DNA from: Mesorhizobium sp. LHD-90
Lineage (GTDB): Bacteria; Pseudomonadota; Alphaproteobacteria; Rhizobiales; Rhizobiaceae
NCBI RefSeq assembly: GCF_030929505.1
Contig: NZ_JAVFVV010000007.1
Span: 62,001-126,000 of the forward strand
Direction: 5' to 3'
DNA length: 64,000 bases
Within the stretch, counting starts at the first letter, position 1, and each line of letters begins with the position of its first letter. Made by a program: the position numbers and the translations under genes. Positions 50,420 through 57,995 of the stretch are shown piece by piece. Under the pieces are notes generated by a model, which worked only from the letters and a program-made list of their open reading frames with translations, did no database searches and had not been told where the DNA came from.

Positions 50420-52207
50420 TTATCGCACGACGAACGAGGTGATGCCGTAGGCGATCGAGCGGTTGCCGGCGATGATTTCCGTCGCCAGCCGCGAGAAATA
50501 CTCTTCTGCCGGGAGGCCGGGCTTTTGTGGTACCGTGCGCAGCGGACCGTCCGAGGCGATGGCGATCAGCAGTTGCACCGATGACACCGGCCCAGCCGTC
50601 AGCGTCATCGGCGTGCTGAACGTCACCAGCGGCGCGCGCTGGTCGGAATAGGAGGTTATCAGCTCGGCCTTGCCTTCGTCGTCGACGACCATCAGGTAGA
50701 GCGTGTCCTTGCGCAGCCCGGAGATCGCGCCCGAAAGCTCGCTTCCGCTGTCGATGACCTGCTCGGCGAGTGTCAGCTTGAGCGGAAAGTTGGGGTACTG
50801 CGCAAGGCTCCTGGCGAAGGCGAGTGCGCCGCACTGGTGCCTGGACACGGCCTGCGTGTCGGCCTCGAGCTTCAGGCCGGACAGCCTCTCATACTCGGCG
50901 CCGAGCTGGTCGACGGTCTCGGGTGCGGCCGCGAAAGCCTGGATCGCGGCCTGCATGGGCGTGATGCTGGTGGGTAGCGCCAGCATGCAATCGTCGTCGC
51001 GGCGGGTCGTCAGGAACTCGGCGATGCGCAGCGTCCCGGAAGTCGCGCCTTCATCGCCGTCCGCGAGCACGTCCGGACGAGGCACCATCGCCACGACGGT
51101 CGCCTGGGACGCGGGCGAAGCGGCTGCGGGCGAGCCGGCTCCGACCCTCGATGCAACGGGCGGAGCGCTTTCGGCAGGCCGGACCGGGCTGGCCGCCGTG
51201 ACGGGCGCGCCGGTCGACCTGCCGGAGGGGATGACGACGGCCGGCGCTCTCGCCGCTGGCGCCGAGGATTGCCTGGCGCCGACCTGTGCTGCGCTCGGTC
51301 GGGCGGCAACAGCGGGCTCTATCGCGCTGACGGCCGGTCCGCTGGCGACGCCGGCGGGAGCGCTCGCGGCGGGGGGCTTGCTGGCTGCGACCGGCGACAA
51401 GCTTGGCCGCGCAGGCGCGATCGCCGTCGTGCCGCCGCCCACCGCGATGGACGGCGTCGCCGGCTCAAGCGAAGCCACGGTTTCGCCGATCGCATCGACG
51501 GTTGTGGCGGCCTGCGGCGCGGTGGCCGCACTGTCGGCAATGGCCTCTGCAGATGCTGGAACCGTGGTCGCGGCTCGTGCCGGGGGTGTCTCGGGCGGAG
51601 CAATGGCTGCGACCTGAGCCGGCTGGAGCGGCGCGGACGCGGCCCGCGTGTCCGCTGCCTGCTCCGATTTGATCACGCCTTCGATTGGAGGCGGCTTTGC
51701 TGCCGTCTCAACCGGGACGGCCTCCGAAAGCGCCGGAACCGGAACGGCTTCCGAACGCGTCGGAACCGGAACGGTTTCCCGCCGGGTCGGGACAGCTTCC
51801 GTCGCCGTCTCCGGCGAATTTGCCGGAGCGGTCTCTTCGCGTGCCTGAAGCGCGGTCTCGTTTCTGGCGACAGGCTCGGCGCTTGCGGTCTCCTGTACCG
51901 GCCGGGCTTCGTCGGGTGCGGCGCGGACCGGTTCGGCCCGAACCGGGGCCTCGGCCGCGCCGATGGCGGCGCCCGAGCGTGGGACGAGGATGGCGGCTTG
52001 CTCGGTCCTGGTCGCCGGCGCGGCTTCAGGGACGGCGAGCCGTGTCGCGCTTGCCGCCGCCAGCGTGGCGATGTCGATCTCGGTGCGGGCCGGCTCTTTC
52101 CGTTCGGGCATCGGCATGGCGTAGAGAACCATGCCGATCGCGGCGTGCAGGCCGACCGAGCCGGCGACGGCGATGGTCCAGAGGCCGGCCGCCGAGCGCG
52201 CGGTCAT
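50420..52207 (-). CDS. TonB/TolA-like transducer with PpkA-type C-terminal domain
   Basis: A 595-residue protein with one N-terminal transmembrane helix (about residues 8-32) and a very long Ala/Pro/Glu/Thr/Val-rich periplasmic stretch (about 35-390). The stretch contains short repeats such as 'VPVPTRSEAVPVPALSEAVP'. The C-terminal ~200 residues ('DDDCMLALPTSI', 'SRHQC', 'LYLMVVDDEG', 'VQLLIAIASDGPL') line up with the C-terminal domain of the T6SS kinase PpkA. It overlaps the upstream ExbD gene by 4 bp. The layout (one helix, extended linker, periplasmic end domain, ExbB/ExbD partners) matches TonB/TolA-type energy transducers, but no TonB C-terminal domain is seen. ATG 52207 is set by the overlap. 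Confidence 0.8.
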   Translation of the reverse strand: MTARSAAGLWTIAVAGSVGLHAAIGMVLYAMPMPERKEPARTEIDIATLAAASATRLAVPEAAPATRTEQAAILVPRSGAAIGAAEAPVRAEPVRAAPDEARPVQETASAEPVARNETALQAREETAPANSPETATEAVPTRRETVPVPTRSEAVPVPALSEAVPVETAAKPPPIEGVIKSEQAADTRAASAPLQPAQVAAIAPPETPPARAATTVPASAEAIADSAATAPQAATTVDAIGETVASLEPATPSIAVGGGTTAIAPARPSLSPVAASKPPAASAPAGVASGPAVSAIEPAVAARPSAAQVGARQSSAPAARAPAVVIPSGRSTGAPVTAASPVRPAESAPPVASRVGAGSPAAASPASQATVVAMVPRPDVLADGDEGATSGTLRIAEFLTTRRDDDCMLALPTSITPMQAAIQAFAAAPETVDQLGAEYERLSGLKLEADTQAVSRHQCGALAFARSLAQYPNFPLKLTLAEQVIDSGSELSGAISGLRKDTLYLMVVDDEGKAELITSYSDQRAPLVTFSTPMTLTAGPVSSVQLLIAIASDGPLRTVPQKPGLPAEEYFSRLATEIIAGNRSIAYGITSFVVR

Positions 52208-52635
52208 GGCGTGGTCGCCCCGCTGCCTGTCGGTTCGCGCAGCGTCACGATCTGCAGGCTGAACCCGGCCGCCCGCAGCGTTTCCGCGACGTTGAGGAAC
52301 GGCGCGGCCGCCATGTCGCGTTGCGCCAAAAGGTTGAGCGGCGCGTCGGCGCGGCCTGTCGCCTCGATCGCGGCGCGCGCCGCGCCGACAAGTTCGTCGC
52401 TCTGGATCGCCAGCCCGTCCAGGAACAGCGACCCGTCCGCCTCCAGCAACACCAGCGGGCGTGGCAGCCGCTCCAGCGGCAGGTTCCGTGTCAGCGGAAC
52501 CGTCGCGTCGGCTTCCTCGCGGTTGGTGAGGCTGCCGGTGGTAAGGAAAAACAGCAGCAGCAGGAAGACGATGTTGATCATCGTCAGCGTGAAGTCGTGC
52601 CGTCGCCGCTGGAGGGGTTCCGGGATGATCTTCAT
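52204..52635 (-). CDS. ExbD/TolR-type protein lacking the membrane Asp
   Basis: A 143-residue single-helix protein of the ExbD/TolR family. The N-terminal helix reads 'FTLTMINIVFLLLLFFLTTG' (about residues 15-34). At the position of the proton-carrying Asp (normally LTPMIDVIFLLL) it has Asn (codon AAC at about 52573-52575). The periplasmic part ('PLERLPRPLVLLEADGSLFL') is typical of the family. It is the second of two ExbD genes and overlaps both neighbours by 4 bp. It may be a structural rather than proton-conducting partner. Confidence 0.85.
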   Translation of the reverse strand: MKIIPEPLQRRRHDFTLTMINIVFLLLLFFLTTGSLTNREEADATVPLTRNLPLERLPRPLVLLEADGSLFLDGLAIQSDELVGAARAAIEATGRADAPLNLLAQRDMAAAPFLNVAETLRAAGFSLQIVTLREPTGSGATTP

Positions 52636-53066
52636 GGCTCCCGCCTGCCGAGCACGGTGACGCTGCCCATCTCCGCCGCCTTGCTCGCTTCCAGCACTGT
52701 GACGACATCCTGCACGGTTGCCACCGCGCTGGGCGTCAGCAGCAGCGAGGTGACGCCGCGCTGCTTGAGGTCGCGGAAGGCCGTCTCCGCGTCCACGACG
52801 GGCACCTTGCGGCCACCGATGGTGATGCTGCCCGACAGGATGCGGACGGCAATCGGCGGCGCGTCGGCGTTGCCCGGAGCCGGCGCGGGTGCGCCGCTGT
52901 CGGCCGCCAGCGGCCCGAGCGGCAGCAGCGAATAGGGAACGATCTGCGAGGACACCATGAAGAAGATGACGAGCAGGAAGATGACGTCGATGAGCGACGT
53001 CAGCACGAAGGACGGTCGCCGCCGCCGGACGGGCGCCGGAAGGATGACGTGCGACCGGTCGTTCAT
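52632..53066 (-). CDS. exbD: ExbD/TolR-type biopolymer transport protein
   Basis: A 144-residue ExbD protein with the conserved helix 'LTSLIDVIFLLVIFFMVSSQ' (about residues 21-40), including the essential Asp. The periplasmic domain follows. It starts 2 bp downstream of the ExbB-type gene and overlaps the second ExbD gene by 4 bp. With ExbB it should form the proton channel of the energiser complex. Confidence 0.92.
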   Translation of the reverse strand: MNDRSHVILPAPVRRRRPSFVLTSLIDVIFLLVIFFMVSSQIVPYSLLPLGPLAADSGAPAPAPGNADAPPIAVRILSGSITIGGRKVPVVDAETAFRDLKQRGVTSLLLTPSAVATVQDVVTVLEASKAAEMGSVTVLGRREP

Positions 53067-53068
53067 GC

Positions 53069-53776
53069 CTATCCTCCCAGAGAGGCCGGGACCGTTGCGC
53101 GCGGCAGGCCGTAGGACAGCGGGGCGGCGGGCTCTACCTCGGTCGGCTCGATCGGGGCGATGCTGAACAGCGTCTTGGCGATCGCAGCCTCCATGTAGGC
53201 GCGCTCATGGTCGACGCGCGCCTCGAACCACATGGAAAGAAAATAGACCGGGATCGCCACCGACAGGCCGGCCGCCGTGGTGATCAGCGCCACCCAGATG
53301 CCGCCGGCCAGCGAGGAGGGATCGATTGCCCCGCCTTTCGCCGAGAGTTCGCCGAAGGCCGAGATCATGCCGATCACCGTGCCGAGCAGCCCCAGCATGG
53401 GCGCGGCCTGTGCCACCGTTTCGAGGAAGCGCAAATTCCTCGACATGGTGTTGAGCTGGCCAAGCGCGATGTGGGCTGCGACCTCGCGTGCCCTGTCGCG
53501 GTCGGCCGGATAGTTGAGCAGCGACACCATCGCGCCGGCTACCGCGGCAGAAGCCGGCGAGCGGTCGGCGCGCGCACGGCGCACCGCCTCGTCGAATTCG
53601 CCGCGCGCCCAGCGCGCCATTGCGTCTTCGACGCGGGCGGTGCGGCCGACGCCCATGCGCACGAACTGTAGCGCCTTGAAGATGGCGATGGCGCCGGAAG
53701 CGATCGAAATCGCCAGCAACGCGATCAGTACCGGGCCGCCGGACGACGCCAGTTGTTCGGTCAGCAGCTTGATCAT
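53069..53776 (-). CDS. exbB: MotA/TolQ/ExbB-type proton channel protein
   Basis: A 235-residue inner-membrane protein with three predicted helices (about residues 12-35, 125-150 and 165-190). The core 'VAQAAPMLGLLGTVIGMISA' (about 122-141) is the signature of ExbB/TolQ/MotA proteins. It should use the proton motive force together with the ExbD proteins to move the transducer encoded at 50420. It heads a tight operon (exbB-exbD-exbD-transducer) embedded between T6SS gene blocks. Confidence 0.92.
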   Translation of the reverse strand: MIKLLTEQLASSGGPVLIALLAISIASGAIAIFKALQFVRMGVGRTARVEDAMARWARGEFDEAVRRARADRSPASAAVAGAMVSLLNYPADRDRAREVAAHIALGQLNTMSRNLRFLETVAQAAPMLGLLGTVIGMISAFGELSAKGGAIDPSSLAGGIWVALITTAAGLSVAIPVYFLSMWFEARVDHERAYMEAAIAKTLFSIAPIEPTEVEPAAPLSYGLPRATVPASLGG

Positions 53777-53813
53777 GCGGTCCGCCCCGCAGGCGCCTCG
53801 GACGGCGTTCTTT

Positions 53814-54260
53814 TCACAGGCCGAACTCGATCTTGGTGCGTGTCGCGGTGGTCAGCTTGTCGATGCAGATTTCCGACCGCTTTCCCTCGACCGAACATTC
53901 GGAGACATCGTTGACCAGCAGACGCGAGATCGTCTCGCAGGCCTGGCCCGGCAGATCGAATTGCACCACCTTGGTCTTGCCGACCGGCAAACGGCCGAAC
54001 TGGAAGGTGAGCGACTTGCCGACCTTGCCGCCCGTGTCGAAGGTAACGACGTCATAGGACGTCTTGTCGAGCAGCACGCCGCTCTTGTTGACGGCGACGA
54101 AGACCAGCCGGCAGGCATTTTCGACATTGGAGGCGTCATTGAGTTCGATCGCGATCGACGGCTCCTGCGCCCAGCCGCCCGTCGCCGACAGGCCTACCGC
54201 CGCTGCCAGCGCTACTCCGCGTGCAGCCGGCCTCCATGCCATTGATTTCGTTCCTGCCAT
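53814..54260 (-). CDS. Exported protein of unknown function, upstream of exbB
   Basis: A 148-residue protein with a cleavable signal peptide (about residues 1-31; 'GVALAAAVGLSATGGWAQ'). The mature part has four Cys ('VENACRLVF', 'GQACETI', 'VSECSVEG', 'SEICIDK'), suggesting two disulfides, and a beta-rich pattern. It lies 37 bp upstream of exbB on the same strand and is probably the first gene of that operon. I do not recognise the family. A periplasmic accessory of the Exb-type complex is a reasonable inference. Confidence 0.8.
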   Translation of the reverse strand: MAGTKSMAWRPAARGVALAAAVGLSATGGWAQEPSIAIELNDASNVENACRLVFVAVNKSGVLLDKTSYDVVTFDTGGKVGKSLTFQFGRLPVGKTKVVQFDLPGQACETISRLLVNDVSECSVEGKRSEICIDKLTTATRTKIEFGL

Positions 54261-54492
54261 GCTCGATCACCCCCTTGGTTCCAGGCCGACTACAGAATTG
54301 CGCGGTAGCCGGAATTAGTCCAGCATGGGCCCGCCGCCAAGCCCGTCACGATATGGTCATGGCCGCCGCCCGCGAGCGCATGCCCCTGACTGCGGAAATG
54401 TAGACGGGGGTCCGTGTCAAAAAAAAGTCCGACCGATTGGATATCGCTGCGCCGGCTTGTAGGATTTGCAAGACGTTGCTGCGAGGCTGCAA

Positions 54493-54945
54493 GTGGAACG
54501 GGCCTATGTCTTGAAGGCGAACCGGCTGGCAGGGCTGTTCCTTGCCGCCTTGCTCAGCCTTTTCATGACGGATCGCGCGCGCGCCGAGTTCACCGTCTGC
54601 AACCAGACGCTCGACGTGGTGAACCTCGCCGTCGGGCAGGAAGTGCGCGAGGCCGCCGACGCCTTCTGGCAGACGGAAGGGTGGTGGACGGTCGGCGCCA
54701 ACCAGTGCGTCAACGTCATCCGCGACGAGCTGGTCAATCGCTACGTCTACGTCTACGCCACCGATGTGTTCGGCCAGCCGCTGCTCAACGGCTCGACCTC
54801 CATGTGCGTCGGCACGCGCCGCTTCGTCATCCGCGGCGACAAGGATTGTTGGGTGCGCGGCCACAAGGCGGCGCCGTTCTTCGAGGTCGATACGCAGAAG
54901 ACCGAGCGCTGGACGCTTTTCCTCGGCACGGGCGGGTTGCAATGA
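54493..54945 (+). CDS. Exported DUF1036 domain protein
   Basis: A protein of about 150 residues with a signal peptide ('RLAGLFLAALLSLF...ARA') and a DUF1036 domain. The domain motifs are 'FTVCNQTLDVVNLAVG', 'EGWWTVGANQC', 'NRYVYVYATD', 'SMCVG', 'KDCWVRG' and 'FFEVDTQKT'. There are four Cys, probably two disulfides. The GTG start at 54493 has GAGG six bases upstream; TTG 54511 is another option. It stands 30 bp upstream of the peptidoglycan hydrolase gene on the same strand, so both probably form one transcript. The function of DUF1036 is unknown. Confidence 0.82.
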   Translation: MERAYVLKANRLAGLFLAALLSLFMTDRARAEFTVCNQTLDVVNLAVGQEVREAADAFWQTEGWWTVGANQCVNVIRDELVNRYVYVYATDVFGQPLLNGSTSMCVGTRRFVIRGDKDCWVRGHKAAPFFEVDTQKTERWTLFLGTGGLQ

Positions 54946-54975
54946 GCAAACCGCTCGAATGCTGGTCGGGGGGCC

Positions 54976-57342
54976 ATGCATAATATCGATACCAGCTTTC
55001 GCGAGAAGAAGCTGGCCGCGGCGAAGCGGCGGCACAGCATGCGTTTGTTCCGGCTGGCGGGAGCGGCGGGTGTTCTCATTGCCTGCGCGGTCGGCGTCGG
55101 CATCTGGCTGACGGCCGACAAGTGGACCATCGAGGGCCTGGACAACGATCTCGTCGAGGTCGACACCGGCGAGACCGATGCCGATGTTCCGGTCTTCATC
55201 CCGGCGGTGGTCGATCTTGCCGGCGATCCGATGACCATCAGCATTGGCAGCGATTCTTCGCAGGCGCGTCGCGTGCGCGAGGTTCCGAAACCCGCCGATC
55301 TGGTCGAGCCGGGTATCCCGGAGAGGATCGAGGTTTTGTCGGACGTCATGCTGTCGACCAGCGAGAGTCTTATGACGACCATCCCTTCGAGCCCGGAGGA
55401 TTTTGCGTTTTTCCAGGCGCAGCGCACCGTTCATGCGCCGGCCTCGCCTGTGGTGGAGGAGCCGTCGCCGCAGGACGGCGTTTTGCCCGAACCGTCCGGT
55501 GCCGCCCCACCGGCCAGTTCGGGTCCTGAGACGCCGATGGACGAGGCCGCCTTTTCCGATCCTGCCGCCGGTTGGGGTGAGACCATCAGCGATGGCGAGG
55601 AAGATCTGCCGGCTTTCAGGAGGAACCGTATCGAGAACAACACGATGGTGGCGACGGTGACGCCGGAGAGCCAGCGCGCCGCCGCCACAGAGGATTTCGT
55701 CGACAAGGTGCTGGGCGCGCGTACGCTGGACAGCCTTGTGCTCGAACACCGCTTTTCCGCTGGCGACGCCAAGGCGGCCGGCGAGGCGATGAAAACCTTG
55801 TTCGGCAAGGACCAACTGGACGCCGGCTATGTGGTGGCCATGCGCGGACTGATGACCGGCGGCAAGCAGCCCGGCCCGTCGCTGGTGCAGGTGTCGGTCT
55901 ACGCCGACGCCCAGTACATAGGCACGCTGGCGCGCGCCGATGACGGAAAATTCGTCGCCGGCACCGATCCCTGGGTGCGCGAGGATCTGCTGCACTATTC
56001 CGGCGCCGAGGAGCAGACCGGACCGCAGCGGCAGTACCGGCTGCTCGACGCAATCTATTCGACCGCAGTTCGCAACAGCGTGCCGACCAGCGTGATCGGC
56101 GAGGCGATCATGTTCCTGTCGCGCGGCCAGGACTTGAACGCTTTCGCCACGCAGGGCGACCGGCTCGTGTTGGTCTACTCGGCGAATGGCCGCGCCGCCG
56201 AGGGCTCGTCCGGACGCGTGCTCTACGCGGCGGTACACGGCGACCAGAAGAACATCGAATGTTTCGTTTTCCGGCCGTCGGGATCGGACGATTTCGCCTG
56301 CGTCACCGAGGAGGACCAGGTCTATTCGCTGACGGTGACCAACGGCATGGTGACGCCGGTCAACGGCGTGATGACGTCGACCTTCGGGCCGCGAAAACAT
56401 CCGATTCTCGGCACGGTGCGCGTGCACAAGGGCGTCGACTGGGCCGCGCCCGTCGGAACGCCGGTATTCGCTGCCTTCGACGGCACCATCGCCTATTTCG
56501 GCGATGGCGAGGGTTACGGCAACGTGGTGCGCGTCATCCATTCGGGCGGCCGCGAGACGCGCTACGCCCACCTGTCGCGGTTCGCGGCCAACCTTTCGGC
56601 CGGCATGGCGGTCAAGGCCGGCGACGTCGTCGGTTATGTCGGCACCACCGGCCTTTCCACCGGTCCGCATCTGCATTTCGAGCTCTATGCCGGGGCCGAG
56701 GCGATCAACCCGTTGGAAACACCGGCGATCGCGGTGGCTGCGGGCACCGGCGACGCGGCGGTGGAACTCTTGGTCGACCGCATCATCCGGGTCGAGAGCG
56801 GCGGCAGCGCCACGGCAAAAAATCCGCTGTCGACGGCGACCGGCCTCGGCCAGTTCATCGAAAGCACCTGGATCAGGATGATCAACACCTATCGTCCTGA
56901 TTTGGCTCGATCTTTGTCGCGGGCGGACGTGCTGGCGCTGCGTTTCGACCCGACCATTTCGCGCGAGATGGTGCGCAGGCTGGCGCAGGAGGGCGAGGCT
57001 TATCTGCGCGCCAGGGGGCACGAGATCACCGCCGGGCGGCTGTATCTCTGCCATTTCCTCGGCATGGAGGGCGCCAGCACGGTGCTTTCTTCCGCCGACG
57101 GCGAGCAACTGGTCGTGGTGCTCGGCCAGTCGGTGATATCGGCCAACCCGTTCCTGACCGGCAGGGACGTGAGCTACATCAAAGCCTGGGCCGAAGCCAA
57201 GATGCGCGGCCGCGGTGCGCCGGCGCCGGCGGCGCCGGTCGTGGAGACCAGGAACATCGCGAAATCCTCGCCGGAATTCGTTGCCTACAAGACTGCAATT
57301 ACAGCACTTTTGGCCGCGATCGCGACTCAGGACCAGACGTGA
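54976..57342 (+). CDS. M23 endopeptidase fused to transglycosylase-like domain
   Basis: A 788-residue membrane-anchored protein. One N-terminal helix (about residues 24-47) is followed by a Pro/Glu/Ser-rich linker to about 220 and then a helical/beta region. The M23 (LytM) peptidase domain spans about 465-580, with zinc ligands in 'KHPILGTVRVHKGVDWAAPV' and 'GPHLHFELY'. From about 600 to 735 lies a lysozyme-like segment: 'RIIRVESGGSATAKNP' with a candidate catalytic Glu, 'TGLGQFIESTW', and 'AGRLYLCHFLG'. It would cut both peptide cross-links and glycan strands in the periplasm. Sitting inside a T6SS cluster, it may open the wall for assembly of the apparatus. Only one gene covers both activities. 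Confidence 0.88.
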   Translation: MHNIDTSFREKKLAAAKRRHSMRLFRLAGAAGVLIACAVGVGIWLTADKWTIEGLDNDLVEVDTGETDADVPVFIPAVVDLAGDPMTISIGSDSSQARRVREVPKPADLVEPGIPERIEVLSDVMLSTSESLMTTIPSSPEDFAFFQAQRTVHAPASPVVEEPSPQDGVLPEPSGAAPPASSGPETPMDEAAFSDPAAGWGETISDGEEDLPAFRRNRIENNTMVATVTPESQRAAATEDFVDKVLGARTLDSLVLEHRFSAGDAKAAGEAMKTLFGKDQLDAGYVVAMRGLMTGGKQPGPSLVQVSVYADAQYIGTLARADDGKFVAGTDPWVREDLLHYSGAEEQTGPQRQYRLLDAIYSTAVRNSVPTSVIGEAIMFLSRGQDLNAFATQGDRLVLVYSANGRAAEGSSGRVLYAAVHGDQKNIECFVFRPSGSDDFACVTEEDQVYSLTVTNGMVTPVNGVMTSTFGPRKHPILGTVRVHKGVDWAAPVGTPVFAAFDGTIAYFGDGEGYGNVVRVIHSGGRETRYAHLSRFAANLSAGMAVKAGDVVGYVGTTGLSTGPHLHFELYAGAEAINPLETPAIAVAAGTGDAAVELLVDRIIRVESGGSATAKNPLSTATGLGQFIESTWIRMINTYRPDLARSLSRADVLALRFDPTISREMVRRLAQEGEAYLRARGHEITAGRLYLCHFLGMEGASTVLSSADGEQLVVVLGQSVISANPFLTGRDVSYIKAWAEAKMRGRGAPAPAAPVVETRNIAKSSPEFVAYKTAITALLAAIATQDQT

Positions 57343-57408
57343 CCGGCGGTTCTCGCGACTGTTTCTTCGGACCTGCGTGAAGTCCGGAAGATTGAGCGAT
57401 TTCATGGG

Positions 57409-57425
57409 GTTACGAAGTTCGTAAC
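57409..57425 (+). promoter_or_regulatory. Perfect 17-bp palindrome after the hydrolase gene
   Basis: GTTACGAA and TTCGTAAC flank a central G, 66 bp downstream of the peptidoglycan hydrolase stop and in the 236-bp gap before the convergent exported gene. There is no T-run, so it is not a typical terminator. It could be an operator, but no start lies immediately beside it. Confidence 0.35.
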
Positions 57426-57578
57426 GCGCAAATCGCGTGACGGGCTTCATTTGGACCGCTTTCTCGAGCCGATTCACGATGTTTTCGGCCGTGTCGGATT
57501 GGGCGCGCGGCCCATTTTGAATGTGCGAGCCTCACGCGTTTCGGAGGCGCCGGGCCACCGGCGCGACCGCGCGGACGA

Positions 57579-57995
57579 TCAGAATTCCGCATCCTTGTCC
57601 CAGGTCATGGCATGAAGCTTGACCCATTGTCCTTCGACCTTGTGGAACCAGATCGTCAGATTTTTGTCGCCGCGCGGCCAGGTCGCTTCCCGGATCTCAA
57701 CGTCGGAGTTCCTGCCCTCGTCGTTCGGATAAAAATTGTAGAGCTCGACGCGGAATTCGCTGTCGATCTCGCCGATGCGGAAGGTCGTTTCCTTCGCCGG
57801 CTTGCCATTTGCAGCGATGACGGCGTCGTAGGTCTGGCGTTCGGAAGTCATGGCAATCTCCACAAATGTGCCCGATGGCGCGCCGGCCGAGGCGAGGTCG
57901 GGGCTGCTGGATGGTACCAGCAGAGCCAGGCCGGCTGCGATCGCGCGCGACATGCTCCAGCCGGCCGTGATGGGGCGAAACGCTTGCATGGTCAT
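57579..57995 (-). CDS. Small exported protein, candidate immunity protein
   Basis: A 138-residue protein with a likely signal peptide (about residues 15-37, 'SRAIAAGLALLVPSS' core). The mature part is beta-rich with no Cys and charged surface ('EIREATWPRGDKNLTIWF'). Its start overlaps the end of the metallopeptidase gene by 4 bp, so the two are translated together. A periplasmic protein coupled to a non-exported enzyme inside a T6SS locus is the classic layout of an effector and its immunity protein. No family is recognised, so the role is inferred from arrangement. Confidence 0.75.
   Translation of the reverse strand: MTMQAFRPITAGWSMSRAIAAGLALLVPSSSPDLASAGAPSGTFVEIAMTSERQTYDAVIAANGKPAKETTFRIGEIDSEFRVELYNFYPNDEGRNSDVEIREATWPRGDKNLTIWFHKVEGQWVKLHAMTWDKDAEF

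Noticed and set aside
50420-52207. Classical TonB
   Set aside because: It has one helix and a Pro-rich linker, but no TonB C-terminal domain is seen; instead the end resembles the PpkA periplasmic domain. No TonB-dependent receptor is nearby.
57343-57400. Rho-independent terminator after the peptidoglycan hydrolase gene
   Set aside because: The only stem (CGGAC...GTCCG) is five pairs and no T-run follows.
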